This document shows positions 1 through 11,865 of a DNA stretch of 64,000 nucleotides, in pieces. Made by a program: the position numbers and the translations under genes. The notes under the pieces were generated by a model. The model saw only the letters and a program-made list of their open reading frames with translations, was not told the origin of the DNA and did no database searches. Each line of letters opens with the position of its first letter. Positions within the stretch are counted from its first letter, which is position 1. Source of the DNA: Isoetes taiwanensis (lineage: Eukaryota > Streptophyta > Lycopodiopsida > Isoetales > Isoetaceae); contig JAJEKV010000170.1 in assembly GCA_021234155.1 (NCBI GenBank), positions 939,743 through 1,003,742 of the forward strand, read 5' to 3'.

Positions 1-2720
1 ATGGTGTACTTCCGTTTCAATTTACGTATTACTCACCCCAATATATAGCCTTCTGTCTGCAATTATTGTAATTCTGCATTTCTAATTTTGGAATAGTGTG
101 AGTCCAGGTACAAAACACTTTCATAGTCTAGCCAAAGATCAGGATCACTCAGTTTCTCCTCCATTTCTTTGTCCATGTCCAGGTACCTTTCTTTGTATCC
201 GATCGTTAATTCAACTGATGCCTTTGGACACCACCACATTCCACCCGCTTTGTGGTTGATTAATATTTCACTTCTTTGCAAATATAGAGATAGTGAACCC
301 CAACCACCTTTGGATATGTATCTAAATCTTTGGCTTTACTACCACAAATTGGTGGCATTCAAGTCAGGTGGAAGGTTCATAAGCATCCATGCAAACTTTG
401 GCCTATTGTTCTTAGGACCAACATAATTGTTTGTCAGAAGGAGGAGGAGCATATTGCTTGCAGAATGCTACTTACAGTGTCATCAAAATCCTCAGCACCT
501 GCTAAGTCTTCCACCTAGTTTTTAGGCAACCACCCTTCTTTCAATTCATCTGAGGATGTCTACATCTCTAGCAGGTTAATCTTCTTCCATTAAAGCACCA
601 AGGCACGGTGGTGTCATCTGGATTGGTTTGCCAATGCTATATAGTCTTAGATTCTTCTTGATCAATCCCAATTGCTTCACTTCTTGATGGTTTTAAAGCT
701 TTTGACCTAGAGTATCATAGGCTTGCCATTCTCATCTCGCCATATTTCCTCCTCCTCTCCACTCTCATCCTCACAGAAGGTCTCATCTTCCATTGGAAGA
801 TTCAGGTCTACATCTCACCCAAAAGTGAGCTAAGGCTGGGAATGACCTTCAAGATCCAATGTATAACCATCCACAGCTCTTCAATGGGCACTAACTTCTG
901 AGAAGCTATAGGGTTTGGAGTAGTGCATTCATGCAAGATTTCATAGCCTAGGAAAGTTGGTCCTTTGTTGCTTGATTATACAACTATATTTGCCAAATAA
1001 TGCATCCACATCCTCCTTGGGTATGCAGGAACTTAAGAAACCTAAATTAACTCTTTCAAATATCCCGCAGTGTTAAGTAGGATAGGAAAGAAAACATCTT
1101 TTTATTCTTATTTTGGCGGCTGATTATCAAGTTGCAAGAGAAACCTTTTGGGTAGATCTTGGGGTTTATACGATGAGTTGAAGCTCCAACATGTTCATTA
1201 GACCCATGCTTCCCTAAACCTTGCCTTGCTAGACTTTTCAATATTGTTACAGATTTCCATCTAACATGCTCTGTATAATCCACGGCTAATTTTGTAAGAG
1301 TCTGGAGTGACCATTGTATCCATTTTCATAGTTTCTCTCAAACACCTCATAATCTCCCCAATATGGCTCGGACCATCACTCCACGCTCAAACTAAAATGA
1401 CCCATAGTAGGTTTTGATTACGCCCATGCAAGATTGCCCCAGTCATTGAGATCTGTAAAGGGTATGATCTTCACATGACTTTGGTATGTACTTGAATTGT
1501 GAGACGAGTCTTTTGCTGGTCCATCTTGTCATATAATACATAAATAGTTATTGGGTTCCAATGCGATAAAGTCCTCCACATCCAATAACATGATCTGCAT
1601 GATGGGTCATATGTAATTCGCCATATGCTCCTTATCTAGCCCTTTGACTAGGTTGCAGTCTTATCAAGAGTCTCCTTCAACTTAGCACATAAATTTGCAC
1701 TTTTTGAAGTTGTTTGGAAGTTGCTATGGTGACATGATTGAAATAACTTCTTCCATAACCTACTAAGCTAGATTCCCAGGATATTGGAAGAATTCCCAAT
1801 TCTCAGTAGAAATTCACTTCTTCAAAATACTCTTTTGGGTACAATGTGATGGCAACCTTTCTCCTTCTTCTCTTCCTTTTCATCCCCTTCTGCTTTTGTA
1901 TGGCATAGACTCTGCATTGAAATCAATATTTTTCAAATATCTACTGTGACCCGAGGTCCTAATTTATTAGTCTCAACAAACCATTATTTCCATGTAAAGC
2001 AATCCTGTTCCCTCACCACTTTGTTTTTTTTGCCAATTATACCTTGAAAAGTTGGAATTGCATGGATACTCTGCCATGCTTTTGCACATATCCATTTGCC
2101 TAGCCGGGGGCATCTTTCTGTTTGGGTTTCTTTCATCTTGATGCATGCTCGGGGTGTGTACATATGAGTCCTCCTCTCATCAGCGATGTACTCTTGAAAA
2201 GTGGCTCTTGCTTCCACCAATTGTTCTATTGTGAAGAAATTGCGTACAATCACTCAACAACAATCTGAGCCCTAACCTTCACCATTATTCTCACGTTTGG
2301 TGTCACTAATCAACTTGGCTCTTTGCTAGGACTAATAATACGGCTTAGTGATACTTCTCCCCCTTTGCCTAGGTTTAGAGTTCCAAGCGCCAATGGATCA
2401 ATATCAAGACAATCATTGTCCCCAACAACCTCGGGGCTGGGAAAATATAATCCTCCACAAATTGAACACTACTTATAGGCCATGCCATGATAAGGAACCT
2501 CAATTGCTTGACACAACCAAAACATTCCTTGTCACCCAAACCTTTACCTTTCAATTGTCTTCCAACATCCCGAAATTGCAATACCAATATTGTCTTCCCT
2601 AGTCTTTCATCATTAGCAGCTTGACCGGGATCTGCTAGCACAATGACTCCTTGGCCTACTATTTCCTTGTTGCACTTGTGCATGATTCTCACCTTCTTGT
2701 TCCTCCATTGCACCCTACTA
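1..2720 (-). other. Decayed coding-like region, unidentified
   Basis: No intact gene is visible. The minus strand has stretches with protein-like composition that are repeatedly broken by stops and frameshifts. The longest are at 2375-2713 (112 codons), 1984-2253 (89 codons) and 63-281 (72 codons, with an acidic Lys/Glu-rich centre). Around 700-800 the minus strand also reads as a short acidic Asp/Glu-rich stretch. I recognise no domain, active-site motif or zinc knuckle. An old retroelement or a dead gene would both fit. Alternate-frame ORFs on the plus strand look like shadows. Confidence 0.3.
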
Positions 2721-3104
2721 TAGAGGACTAATTGTTTTCTTCAACATTCTTGCTAGGGTTGGTTTTCATTGATATTGCTCTTTTCACCATCTTGAGTTGG
2801 AGGGGCACCATTGACCTAGGCAAATTGCACCCTTTTTAGTCAATGAGTAAGAAAAATTATTACACCATAAGATAAAAAAGTAATACATTTATGGAATATG
2901 TAGAGGTAAATCAAATTTTTTAAAAGCAAGAAATTCCTTGGAAATAGGGTTTAATATAATAATAACAATGGGTTTAAAAGCGAAATCATTTAAAACAAAA
3001 TTTTCATGGCAACAACAAAGGAAATGACATTTATATAAATATATCAAATTTTAATTGCTCGAAAATTTGGATATGATTCTGAAAAAGACATATAACTAAT
3101 AGGC
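2721..3104. other. AT-rich intergenic stretch
   Basis: AT-rich sequence with A and T runs and no ORF of note. I see no repeat or RNA gene here. Confidence 0.5.
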
Positions 3105-3255
3105 GTGAGAATTTATTATCCATAATAATATACCCTAGATAATATAAGGAATTTAAATGCGGCAGGCGTGTTATTTGAGGCAATTAATTATTCACGCTAA
3201 GAGCTAATTAACCCTATATAAATCCGGTTCACGCTCTCAAGACCATTACATCCCA
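3105..3255 (+). promoter_or_regulatory. Putative TATA promoter, copy 1
   Basis: A TATA box (TATATAAAT, 3215-3223) lies about 30 bases upstream of ACGCTCTCAAG, a plausible start region. The whole block, including the upstream ATTCACGCTAA and AATGCGGC elements, is repeated at 4200-4376 with the same spacing. Conservation of box, spacing and start region in two copies suggests related promoters. A terminal repeat of a mobile element is an alternative. Confidence 0.5.
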
Positions 3256-3299
3256 ATTTTTTTTTCGCCCGCCATGGGCGTTAAAAGCCTCTGCGCTTC

Positions 3300-3413
3300 A
3301 TGAAGAACCGAGGTCTCGTCAAAGGCGTCGGGTTGAAAAATCCCTCTTCCCAGCTCATGATTTCCTTGCCCAATTCTCCTCAATTCCGATTCGGGAGGAT
3401 GATCCGGATTTGA
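3300..3413 (+). CDS. Possible short ORF downstream of promoter copy 1
   Basis: A 37-codon ORF begins about 55 bases after the inferred start of promoter copy 1. A shorter 9-codon ORF in another frame starts at 3273. No domain is recognisable. The minus-strand ORF across the same interval is probably a shadow. It could be a leader or the 5' end of a broken gene. Confidence 0.15.
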   Translation: MKNRGLVKGVGLKNPSSQLMISLPNSPQFRFGRMIRI

Positions 3414-3625
3414 AGAGGAGGAATTGAGCTCCTCGTTCCTCGATTCGAGAGGAGGAAGAGGAAAGAGGAGGAGTTGGAGGAAGAGGAGATGTCCTCCCAA
3501 GCATGAAACAGCTCTGCCCGGGGTTGGCTTGACCTGAAGCATGAGAATGAAATCTCGGAGGAAGAGGAGGAGGGAGGAAGAGGAGGAGGGGGAGGAAGAG
3601 GATGAGGAGGAAGGTCGAGAAATTA
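3400..3625 (+). repeat. GA-rich low-complexity tract
   Basis: Nearly pure purine sequence built from GAG, GGA and GAA units. It is simple sequence with no convincing coding signal. Confidence 0.7.
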
Positions 3626-4199
3626 CCCCGTTTTAGAATAGAGAGATGAGCCAGGTTTGCATGTCATTTTTTATTTTTTTTTTCACCTTTCTTTCTTTTC
3701 TAACACCTTTCTTTCTTCTTTGTTCGGGCGTGGAAGATCAATGATGCATCCCGGTGCATCTTGTAAAATAACTTGGGCATTTTGTAAAGCCTTCTTGGGC
3801 ATTTTGTAAAGCCATTCTTGGCATCCAATACATATCAATTTTGAATGAAATCAAATAGTTTTCTTCACAAACTTTTTCTTCAAACATTTCTTCAAAGCAG
3901 TTTTTACATACATAAAATATTTTGAATGAAATCAAACTGTTTTCTCCAAGCATTTTGTCTCCAAAGTGTTTTCTCCAAAATTTTGTCTTCAGCATTTGTT
4001 TTGACAAAGTCTAAGGAACACTATAAATCAATCCGCATCCGTAACCATAGGAAATTTTCTATCATGACCTAAAACAATTCCCCAACTCAACAAGTCATTT
4101 TTAGCCTTGATAATTTTGCCTTTAAAATTATTTTTAATTTAGCCTATATAAAATTTCTAAATTCTTTTTTTTTTTGAATGCAATGAATGGAATAAAATG

Positions 4200-4376
4200 T
4201 CGCGGAGAATTTATTGCATGAAATGCAATATTCTCCATATATACCATATACATGTCGTAATGCGGCGGAAGACCGGAAATGCGGCGTGTTTAATTCAAGC
4301 AATCAATTATTCACGCTAACTTATTTCTAATTGTGCCTATATAAATCCATTTTACGCTCTCAAGTTCCTACATTTT
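4200..4376 (+). promoter_or_regulatory. Putative TATA promoter, copy 2
   Basis: The TATA box is TATATAAAT at 4338-4346, followed by ACGCTCTCAAG as in copy 1. Upstream it shares AATTATTCACGCTAA and GAATTTATT with copy 1. The pair lies about 1.1 kb apart in the same orientation, which fits tandem duplication of a promoter. Confidence 0.5.
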
Positions 4377-4429
4377 CTTCCTTCCTTCATACGATTTGCG
4401 GTTTAACTTTGCCTGTTGTGTTTGGATCC

Positions 4430-4649
4430 ATGAATCCAGAAATCTTGGTGAGCGATTTATATTCATCAATGTTAGATGTTTGGTTTCCAATTCCTAACTT
4501 ACTAAAAAGACTCCGCCTTTTGTTAGCATCATGTGAGAGGACATGGAGACTTCAATTAAAACCAAAAGCGGAGGGACTAAAGTCTGAATCGAAAAAGCCT
4601 CGAATTAAAACCACAAGCATCTATCCTCCTTCCACCTCTCGAACTCAAG
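4430..4649 (+). CDS. Candidate first exon, unknown protein
   Basis: An ATG at 4430 lies about 65 bases after the inferred start of promoter copy 2. It opens a frame that runs to a strong splice-donor match (CAAG then GTTAGT at 4650). Read through, it meets a stop two bases later, so splicing at the donor is the natural reading. The roughly 73 encoded residues are rich in Leu, Lys and Ser with a basic Lys/Arg patch and no known domain. The next exon is not evident. An ORF at 4683-4901 could hold one. Confidence 0.3.
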
Positions 4650-4899
4650 GTTAGTTTTCATTTAGTTTTAAGTATCATCTCAATGGCGGGTTTAATCCAA
4701 GAAGACAAGCTTTTGCATTTGCTCGAAGGCGGAGGGAAGCGGATGATGTTTATGAAAACCAGAATAGTTTTTATAAACTTCATCCGCTTCTTTTTCAGTA
4801 AATTCTTGAGTTTCTCTTCTGAATTAATCATGCTATTGCATGCAAGTTTCTATTATGAATGTGTAGTAAAAGCATTAGAAAAATCTGAAGATAATATTT

Positions 4900-5215
4900 G
4901 AAACACGCTAAGCGTGTGTTTTAGGGTAATCTTAGCCTTCAACATGAATACTGCGCCAGGCGTGCATTGAGGAGGAGAAAAAAAAAAAACTTTGCAGATA
5001 GATAAGTAAATAGATAAAGGCCCGGCAATTATTTACACGGCGATCTTGAATGCCTTGGGCGTGTATAGTTTTTCTATATAGCGGTTTACAACACGAGGCG
5101 TGCAAACAATTGTATCCCTACTTTTCAACTTTTCGCTAAACACGCGGGCGTGTCTCTTAATTTCTAAGTTTATAAATAAAGAAATATAACACGCCCGGTG
5201 AATCGATACTCCGCT
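4900..5215. repeat. Cluster of CACGC/GCGTG palindromic motifs
   Basis: At least five short inverted repeats of the form ACACGC-nn-GCGTGT occur here, for example ACACGCTAAGCGTGT near 4903 and ACACGCGGGCGTGT near 5140. They lie in otherwise AT-rich DNA. The same motif recurs near 7.1, 8.4-8.6, 10.7-10.8 and 16.1-16.2 kb. Confidence 0.6.
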
Positions 5216-5515
5216 CACTTCCTATTGATAGATGCGGTTACATTAATCACCCTAAGGTGGACGAAGATGGATTGGAATTACATTTGGGCCAGCAATCACA
5301 CGGCCCAAGCTCGGTTTTGGCTCCAATCTCGGTCCAGTTGAACCGGCGAGCACCGGTTCGGTTTGGAGCACCGATCTTGCAACCCTGAGTACTTGGATCA
5401 AGTAATGATGATGGCGCAGAGCGCAGGGCAATGATAGATCTGGGCTCACGGGGCCCTTGCTGTCCTTACGGAGGCTCGCCCTCTTATCTAATCACTTAGA
5501 ATCACGGTACATGCA

Positions 5516-5863
5516 TTGATCGAGAGTGAATCTCGCATCCGTCGGCTCGAGATTCAAAATGAGGAGCTGCGTTTCTTAGTGGTTAGCCTCTATGCCCCAT
5601 GCCCCAACACGAACCACTACCACGGCGGTATACGATGCAATGGAGATGGCTCAACCAATGGAACCACTACGCAGCGCTGCTCGATGCATTGGAGGTTCAA
5701 CCAATGGGCGCGGGAGGTGGAGCGAGGAGGGCGGGGAGGTGGAGGTGGAAGCGGTGGGGTGGTGGAGCTAGAGCACGGTGTTTTTCTTTGGGGTTTTACG
5801 GAAGAATTCACTATGCCCTGCAATGGAAATGGGAGAGTCGATAGCCCGGCTACTCGATGGTAG
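5516..5863 (+). CDS. Hypothetical ORF, coiled-coil-like N-terminus
   Basis: A 115-codon ORF. Its first 25 residues are charged and heptad-like (many Glu, Arg, Leu, Ile), followed by an Asn/Thr-rich segment and a Gly-rich stretch. Overlapping ORFs of similar size exist in another plus frame and on the minus strand, so coding status is unclear. It may be a piece of the broken gene family that continues to 17 kb. Confidence 0.2.
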   Translation: MIESESRIRRLEIQNEELRFLVVSLYAPCPNTNHYHGGIRCNGDGSTNGTTTQRCSMHWRFNQWAREVERGGRGGGGGSGGVVELEHGVFLWGFTEEFTMPCNGNGRVDSPATRW

Positions 5864-6653
5864 GGCTTGGAAACGATAGTCTGGGATTTTGTCGGTTTTA
5901 TCCAAATTTATCCGGTATATACAATTGTAATCTTTTTCCAATGAATACAACAAATTTTGTCTACTTCTATATTTCTACAATGTAATACATATTTACATAC
6001 CTTTTTTAAAAGCGGTTTCTTGGCCATGCAACAAATGTTCCAACACTTTCTCCAACCGTATCCCCCGGGTGTCTGCGGTAAAAGCTTCATCCATAGCGCA
6101 GCGATTAATCAGAATAACTTCGGACATACTTATCCCCGAGCGAATTCCATGACGGTTCATGATCGGATCGATGGAGTCGATCTTGCATAATCCTACTTTC
6201 CTTTTCTCGATTTGTAGTTAACATGAAACATTCATCTTAAACCTGCAAAAATTGCTATTCGAACACCTACTATTGGAAATTAATGTTCAAGCTATTGGAA
6301 TGAGATGAGTACCCGAGTTCAGAGCCATTCTTGAGAAGCTGATTTGAGTCTCCGGATTTGAGAAGTTTGAAGGCTATGGAAACTTCGCGGCTCGGGAAAA
6401 TTGAATTAGAAGAAAGATTAGGTTAACTACGTTTAGAGGGATAAATTTGGGCGGGATTTTAAAACTTAATGAAAGAAGTCGTGGACGGTCTTCGCGTCAT
6501 TATTATTTGTATGTGTCAAGAATATTTCCGAACTGCATTTTGTGTTTTCTTGAAATTCAAATTTCTCTATTTCTCGTCTGGTAGAAAAAAGCTATTTCTT
6601 CGGCGGCTTCGGCGTATCAAGCGACCTTCCGACTCGTTATTAAACGACTCGAG

Positions 6654-6737
6654 ATGTCTTCTAAAGCGAATCGAGGTCGAGGCGAGGCCGTGGAGGTGTG
6701 GAAGAGGAATCTCAAACCGGCTCTTCTCCAAGTTTGA
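6654..6737 (+). CDS. Possible small exon, basic N-terminus
   Basis: The ATG at 6654 opens a 27-residue frame that starts MSSKANRGRGE and ends before a stop at 6735-6737. It resembles a natural protein start and may be an exon of the broken gene that extends to 11.5 kb. No domain can be assigned. Confidence 0.2.
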   Translation: MSSKANRGRGEAVEVWKRNLKPALLQV

Positions 6738-7319
6738 GGAGGGGCGTTGATCGAATACAGAATACACAACCCTATTCAAGGTATTTAATTTGCCACGAGA
6801 ATACACACTTGTGTGGAGAGTATTATGCTTGCATGAATTTGAGATATTTCCTTTCATAATATGCTTTGCATGAGTTTGAGTTATTATGCTTTGCATGAAT
6901 TTTAAGTATTAACATCAGTTAATGCTCTGATTGTCCGTTCTGTAGAACATAATTTTGCTCTGTTTTATATATAGAATATAGCGGTGTTAGGCGGTTGGAG
7001 ATAGCAATGTTCAATGAGGTTAAATAGTGTGACATATGGATTCATGAAGGGTATGTAGCTTAAAATGTGGATGCAAAATAATTTAGTTTCAAATTAACGC
7101 ATAGCATGGTGGAGATACCAACCGCATGGCGTGATTTGTACTAATTTAGGTTTAAATGCATGGCGTGATCTCTTGTTACGAAAAGTACTCTAAAAGTGCT
7201 CATCTTCATTTGCGGTGCTCAAGAGGAAGAAAACCCCTACTAATTCGGGTTCTAATCCACGCCAAGAAAGCAAAGGGCTGAGCGACCCGGATCACGGTAC
7301 CATATGATCTCACCTTAGA

Positions 7320-8326
7320 TGATGAAGGGCCGATTCTTATAGCAACCACCACCACCGCTAAGAGGAAATGGACGAGGTGCCGAGTGAATACGTTGACCTT
7401 GCCAAGACAAATGGCAAGCTCGACTTAACTCTCTCTTCGAGGAAAAAGGAGGCGAACAAGATGGCCAAACAAGGGATCCTAATCTCTTGTGAGGAAGAGG
7501 ATGACACCCACTGCAAATTGCTCTTGGAGATTACGTAGCGGAAGAAAGATCTGCTCGGACTTACTCAACAGAAACTCGCATACAAGGATACGTTCATGAA
7601 GACGGATGTGAGCGGTGAGACATGTTTTAAAAGTATGGTTGGCCAACCAATGTAGCGATTCACGCCAATATCTATTTGCCAAGGGTCACACGGTATGCGT
7701 AGAGGCATGTTCACTAAACCGACACCAAGTCACTATTTGCGACAAGCTAGGAATTAGGCGACTTGAAAGCTTCTAAAAGGGTCCTAGATCTAGGGAAGAA
7801 TGTTCAACCCTTGCGGTTATCGAAGGCATGGAGGCTTCTGCTTTTTGAGAATGAACAGAATGAGTGGCGCTGACTAGAGGCCATGAACAAGTGAATAAAT
7901 AATGCAGCGACCATTATCCATTGGGTCTTAAAGGAAACTTTTGCGATCCATGTGAAGTCCCTCATCCCAGTTCACCAAGCTCCATTTATGTTAGCGGGAG
8001 ATATGATCCGGCACATATGCCATGGAGATTGTTGAGCATGATTAGTAATCCGGGTCAAATGCCTATGCCGGTGGATGTGCTACCTTGGGATATGATCTCG
8101 AACAAGCCTCTTTGTGTGGGCCGACGTCGAGAGCTATTATCAAGTGATGATATTAAATATGTCATCATCGACGAGGCAGATTTCGTTGAGGCACAAAAGG
8201 CCATCATCGGGCAGGCAGAACAAACAGGCCAAAAAGTGTTCTACAATCACTATGCGTTATAGGGAGGTGTCAGATCTTGGATGCCAATACTTCACTGCAG
8301 ATTTGGTGAGATTAGTGCAACTTTGA
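7320..8326 (+). pseudogene. Broken coding region, unknown family
   Basis: Several plus-strand frames give protein-like sequence in short runs interrupted by stops and frame changes. One is a Lys-rich stretch near 7430-7500. Another is a run at 7921-8262 whose C-terminal part is acidic and contains DDIKYVIIDEAD. That string resembles a DEAD-box motif II, but none of the other helicase motifs are present, so I do not call a helicase. The frames probably represent exons of the gene ending in the FCP1-like exon at 10.9-11.5 kb, damaged by mutation or by sequence errors. Confidence 0.3.
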
Positions 8327-8384
8327 ATGAAATGGGAAGACATTTCTATACAAAAGGTAATCAACTTTGGTTTCATAAATTGTA

Positions 8385-8640
8385 TTCCATGCGTGCTTTC
8401 AAATCAAACCAATTCCGCCAGATGTTTTGAAATCAATCAATTCCACGCCAGTGTGTTTTCAAGTCAACCAATTGATTTGAAAACACGCGGGCGTGAATTC
8501 CATTGATTTGAAACGCTGGCGTGAATTGGTTTGCTTTGACACGCTGGCGTGAATCGCATTAATAACTTTATTCATTTCACGCCGGCGTGATTTTTCTCTT
8601 CATCAATTCTATTCAAATCACGCCCGGCGTGTTTCTATTC
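8385..8640. repeat. Palindrome-rich segment, probable intron
   Basis: Six or more copies of a CACGC-n-GCGTG inverted repeat lie about 40-60 bases apart. They are separated by AT-rich text with recurring ATTGATTTGAAA and CAATTC words. Clear cases are ACACGCGGGCGTG (8482-8494), CACGCTGGCGTG (near 8539), CACGCCGGCGTG (near 8578, a perfect palindrome) and CACGCCCGGCGTG (8619-8631). It lies between coding-like pieces, so it may be intronic. Confidence 0.6.
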
Positions 8641-8689
8641 TATGATCTTGATTCAATAATCCGTACTATTGCGGTCCATACGTTGAACA

Positions 8690-9690
8690 AGCTATACGCC
8701 TGGTCAACGATGGGTGGAATATGGCTGCCCATTGCCCACCGGTTGGCGGGTCAAAGTCTGAGCATTCAAGCTGCTGGGCGGACTCAAATCATGACAATTA
8801 TACGAGAAGAAGAAGACGCAAAGAAAATCAAAGAAAAAAGGTGGTGATGACATTGCAGATCCTTAAAAGCTCATCCAAAAGGTCGGGACCAACAGACTCA
8901 TTATAAAGATTGTGTTTTGTAAGGAGGCGTTATGGCTCAAGTGGAATGAATTCTGGGGCACGCTTATGCACAAGGGAAAGCTGCCGGATACTATGGGTAG
9001 GGTGCCTCTGTTGATGTAAGCATCTTTGACTTGAATGTGACGGAGATGAGAAAGAGACTCGGGGCTAGACTAGATCAGCGAGACCATTTGGGTTTTAGAC
9101 CCGTTAAAGAAGGAAGTCTTATACAAGAAGGGTGCTTTCACCAAGGATAGGATGTCCTTCGTTGAGTCTTTGATCATGTAAAGGATGTACGTACAATGAA
9201 GTCACCGGTGTGGGCCGAGTTACAAAGGCTATCGGGGGGATGTGGCATTATCTGAAATTGGATTCTTTGGACAAATACAAGGTCAATAATGATGACATCA
9301 AGAAGTTTGTATTCTGGTCAAAGGACTTCCTAAAGAATTGGAAGGCTAAAAATACAAAACATAAGGAGACTCTACCCCCTAAGGTCTTGGCTGAGTTGAG
9401 AAGAAAAGTGGCCCTTGTGAAGAAGATTCTTTGGAGAAAGCGACCTTTGTCGATGTTCGATCTCCATTGGGTACAAAGGTCTCTTGCCGATTCAACTTAC
9501 GGCCTTAAAAATATATCACTCTTTGTGTTGGATGCGGGGGGGGGGAGAGGAGATATGGGCATGAACCCGGAAGGACTCATGAGCTTCTTTACCAGGCATA
9601 TAGGATTGACAACTGAGAGGTCCTTCACTATTGTCATCGTTTGTCCTTGGTGGAGTCACATCTGCATGCACTATCTGCGCTCATGATCTG
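8690..9690 (+). pseudogene. Broken coding region with 158-codon ORF
   Basis: The main open stretch is at 9210-9686 (158 codons). It is rich in Lys, Trp and Leu, contains a basic segment near residues 50-85, and ends in a Gly-rich run created by a G homopolymer near 9537-9546 that may hide a frameshift. Shorter frames at 8587-8906 precede it. No known domain is visible. Position and orientation fit further exons of the FCP1-like gene downstream. Confidence 0.3.
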
Positions 9691-10040
9691 GAGTGCCTCA
9701 AAGTTATTAGGGAGGATGCCTAATATATGATGTTAAGGATAATGAGTCGCCAGCAGGCGGAAGATGGCACATGTGATCTTTATTATGATATCCATGCTTG
9801 TCGGGCGAGGAATATGATATTGCTAAGGCCAAGGGTGACAATAGCGATGCATGGGAATGTTTTCTTCTAGATGATCCGGACTTAAGAACTATATTCTTTC
9901 ATACGGATCGGGGATCGGTCGAAACAGGATGAGTCAGGAAAGAGGATGAGGATCGGGACCCCCTCCCTAAGTGGGGAAATCAAGTCACGAGCTACAAACT
10001 AAGGAGAAGGGCCCCTTAAATAAAATGGATTTCCCGATCT

Positions 10041-10510
10041 ATGGCTGCTTACCTCGTCGAGGCATTTGCTCCAATTGATACAACACCTTGGAGCTTCATG
10101 TTGGAGGTTATATTGCAGAGAGGCTCTTATGGGTGCAAGAAGATGTCCTTTGCTTTGTGTGATGATGGCGGGCCAAAGACTTTCTTGAACCATTCCTCAT
10201 GCATGTGCTTGCCAGTCTCCTAAAGGCCCTTATGGCAACCCTGAAATCATCGGCAATCAAAAGTCTAGTAGACTTGTCCAATTCAAGTGGGCGTTGCTCC
10301 TGAGAGGGAACTAGTAATCTGCACACGATAAGGGAAGCGGTAATGAACAAATAGTTTGCTAAACCCCGTTGCTCAAAGTCTTGTGATGGCGGCGGCGAAC
10401 TTAGGGAATATCCTTGCCCACATTAAGGGTGATGCAAGCAACAATAGAGTAGATTCACAAAGTTAACAATGAAATAATTGGACGGGGAAACCGAAAATGA
10501 AGGCAACGAA
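10041..10510 (+). pseudogene. Unknown conserved segment, copy 1
   Basis: The counterpart of 15427-15899. It starts with nearly the same residues (YLVEAFAPIDTT) but shifts frame several times and has a stop at the end of its first ORF, about 10221. A later part matching the Asn/Ser/Gln-rich segment of copy 2 is also broken. No domain is recognised. Confidence 0.45.
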
Positions 10511-10673
10511 GGCGGCTCTAGTGATTCTGGTTTTGCCAATCAATAGTAAAAATAATGTCGGTTGTGAAGGACGTGGAACTAATAGAAAATAACAATTCTA
10601 ACAAATGAGGAAGAAGACGAAGATTAAAGGGTGGCGGAGGGGAGAATAGATGGCGGAATGTGGCGAAGATGAT

Positions 10674-10909
10674 AGGTATGGCCTTACCCGCGAAATAGCA
10701 TGCCGCGTGATTTAATTTTAAGCTACCTTTGAATTAAATCGCGCCAAGCGTGCTTTGATTATTTTTCGTTGTCAAACTAAATCACGCCCGGCCTTTGATT
10801 TGGTTATGACTATTTCAAATCACGCTTGGCGGCGTTTGTATTGTTTGTGTTATCGTTATCTTCTTGTGGGATACATGTTTGATGTTTCCCCTTCCATTGC
10901 GTTTCTAAG
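10674..10909 (+). repeat. Probable intron with palindromic motifs, copy 1
   Basis: This AT-rich segment ends in a pyrimidine-rich acceptor (TTTCTAAG, AG at 10908-10909) just before the FCP1-like exon. It contains several GCGTGATTTAA / AAATCACGC words that pair in inverted orientation. The equivalent segment in copy 2 is at about 16070-16296. Confidence 0.5.
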
Positions 10910-11533
10910 AAGGTTGTGGTGTTAGACCTAAAAGCGGAGTCCTTTGCAAGACTTTTCCCGAAAAATAAAGTGGCTAGAGAACAGTTTCATGGACACCGGT
11001 AGAATCAAACACCAAGTGGATCTATCCGCGGCCGCGCAGAAGGAGATGCTAGGCGAGGCATTCGGTTATTTCGAGTTGGTATTTGGTCATCCATGGAACT
11101 AAGGAACATCAAGGATACTTTGGAGGCACTTTGGGGAAATGCGTGAAAATTGGTTGACCCTTTGGGATCGGAACAAATGTGTGAAGTTCACTAATCCCAA
11201 GGATCCAACAGGGGCAAACCTATCTTCATCAAACACTTGAGTAACATGATGGGCCGAACTTGGTATCGAGAATAAGGATGATATAATCATAGTGGATGAT
11301 GATGCTCTCAAATGCTTCTACAATCAAACCACGAGGCCACTGAATCCACCATCTTACGATCCAAAAACTTTGGGACCGGAGATGATTTTAAATTGAAGTT
11401 TGTGTCTATTATGCATAATTTGGCTATGGGGATGACGGTGGGTGAAGTGTTAGGTTAGTACCAAGCTGGATAGAGCGGTGACATGGAACCACACCTTATT
11501 AAATCATTGGAAAAACATGGATTGATCCCTTAA
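10910..11533 (+). pseudogene. FCP1/NIF-type HAD phosphatase exon, copy 1
   Basis: Aligned with copy 2 (16297-16912), this is the last exon of a plant FCP1-homology (NLI-interacting factor-like) HAD phosphatase. The start of the nucleophile motif is damaged: the frame reads VVVLDLK, not DLNGVL, because of extra bases. There are several more frameshifts. Still readable are VGIWSSMELRNIKDTLEA, the WDRNKCVKFTNPKDP segment and the VDDDALKCFYNQ segment carrying the late HAD acidic residues. It ends near a TAA at 11531-11533. Family members dephosphorylate proteins such as the RNA polymerase II CTD. This copy cannot encode an intact enzyme as written. Confidence 0.7.
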
Positions 11534-11865
11534 TGTTTTATTGGAATATATGATATTTTTGTATGATATTTGTGCCATGTATCGATAATTTCAGTGGAAT
11601 TGCCTGCATTCCAATAATGCAATTTGTTATTATCAAACCTAATATTATCATCTATTGAGCAAGCAATATTTGTCTCATCTATGTTAGCAACTTGCTCTTC
11701 ATTTTCTGCATATTTCAATTAGCATATGAAAAGTCACCGTGAATCGCAACCTTATGTTATTTTTGAAGTCCAAAAAAAAAGATTAAAAAACAAAACCCCT
11801 AGAAGACAATAGCGGGGTTGGCGTGATTTTGGAGTTGACATAATCCCAATTTAATTGGATGATGG

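Larger units (their letters stand above)
9890..11865 (+). repeat. 2-kb direct repeat, copy 1
   Basis: This block is repeated at 15281-17243 in the same orientation, about 5.4 kb away. Both copies start around ATACGGATCGGGATCGGTC and end near GACATAATCCCAATTTAA. They contain the same parts in the same order: a coding-like segment, a palindrome-rich intron, the FCP1-like exon and 3' flanking sequence. The copies differ by many small substitutions and indels, and this copy is the more broken. Confidence 0.85.

Noticed and set aside
3246-3542. 98-aa minus-strand protein
   Set aside because: It is the complement of a GA-rich tract and a promoter-proximal region. Leu/Pro/Ser bias is explained by base composition.
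8140-8190. DEAD-box helicase from DDIKYVIIDEAD
   Set aside because: No P-loop, SAT or other helicase motifs lie near it, and another plus frame and damage overlap the same stretch.
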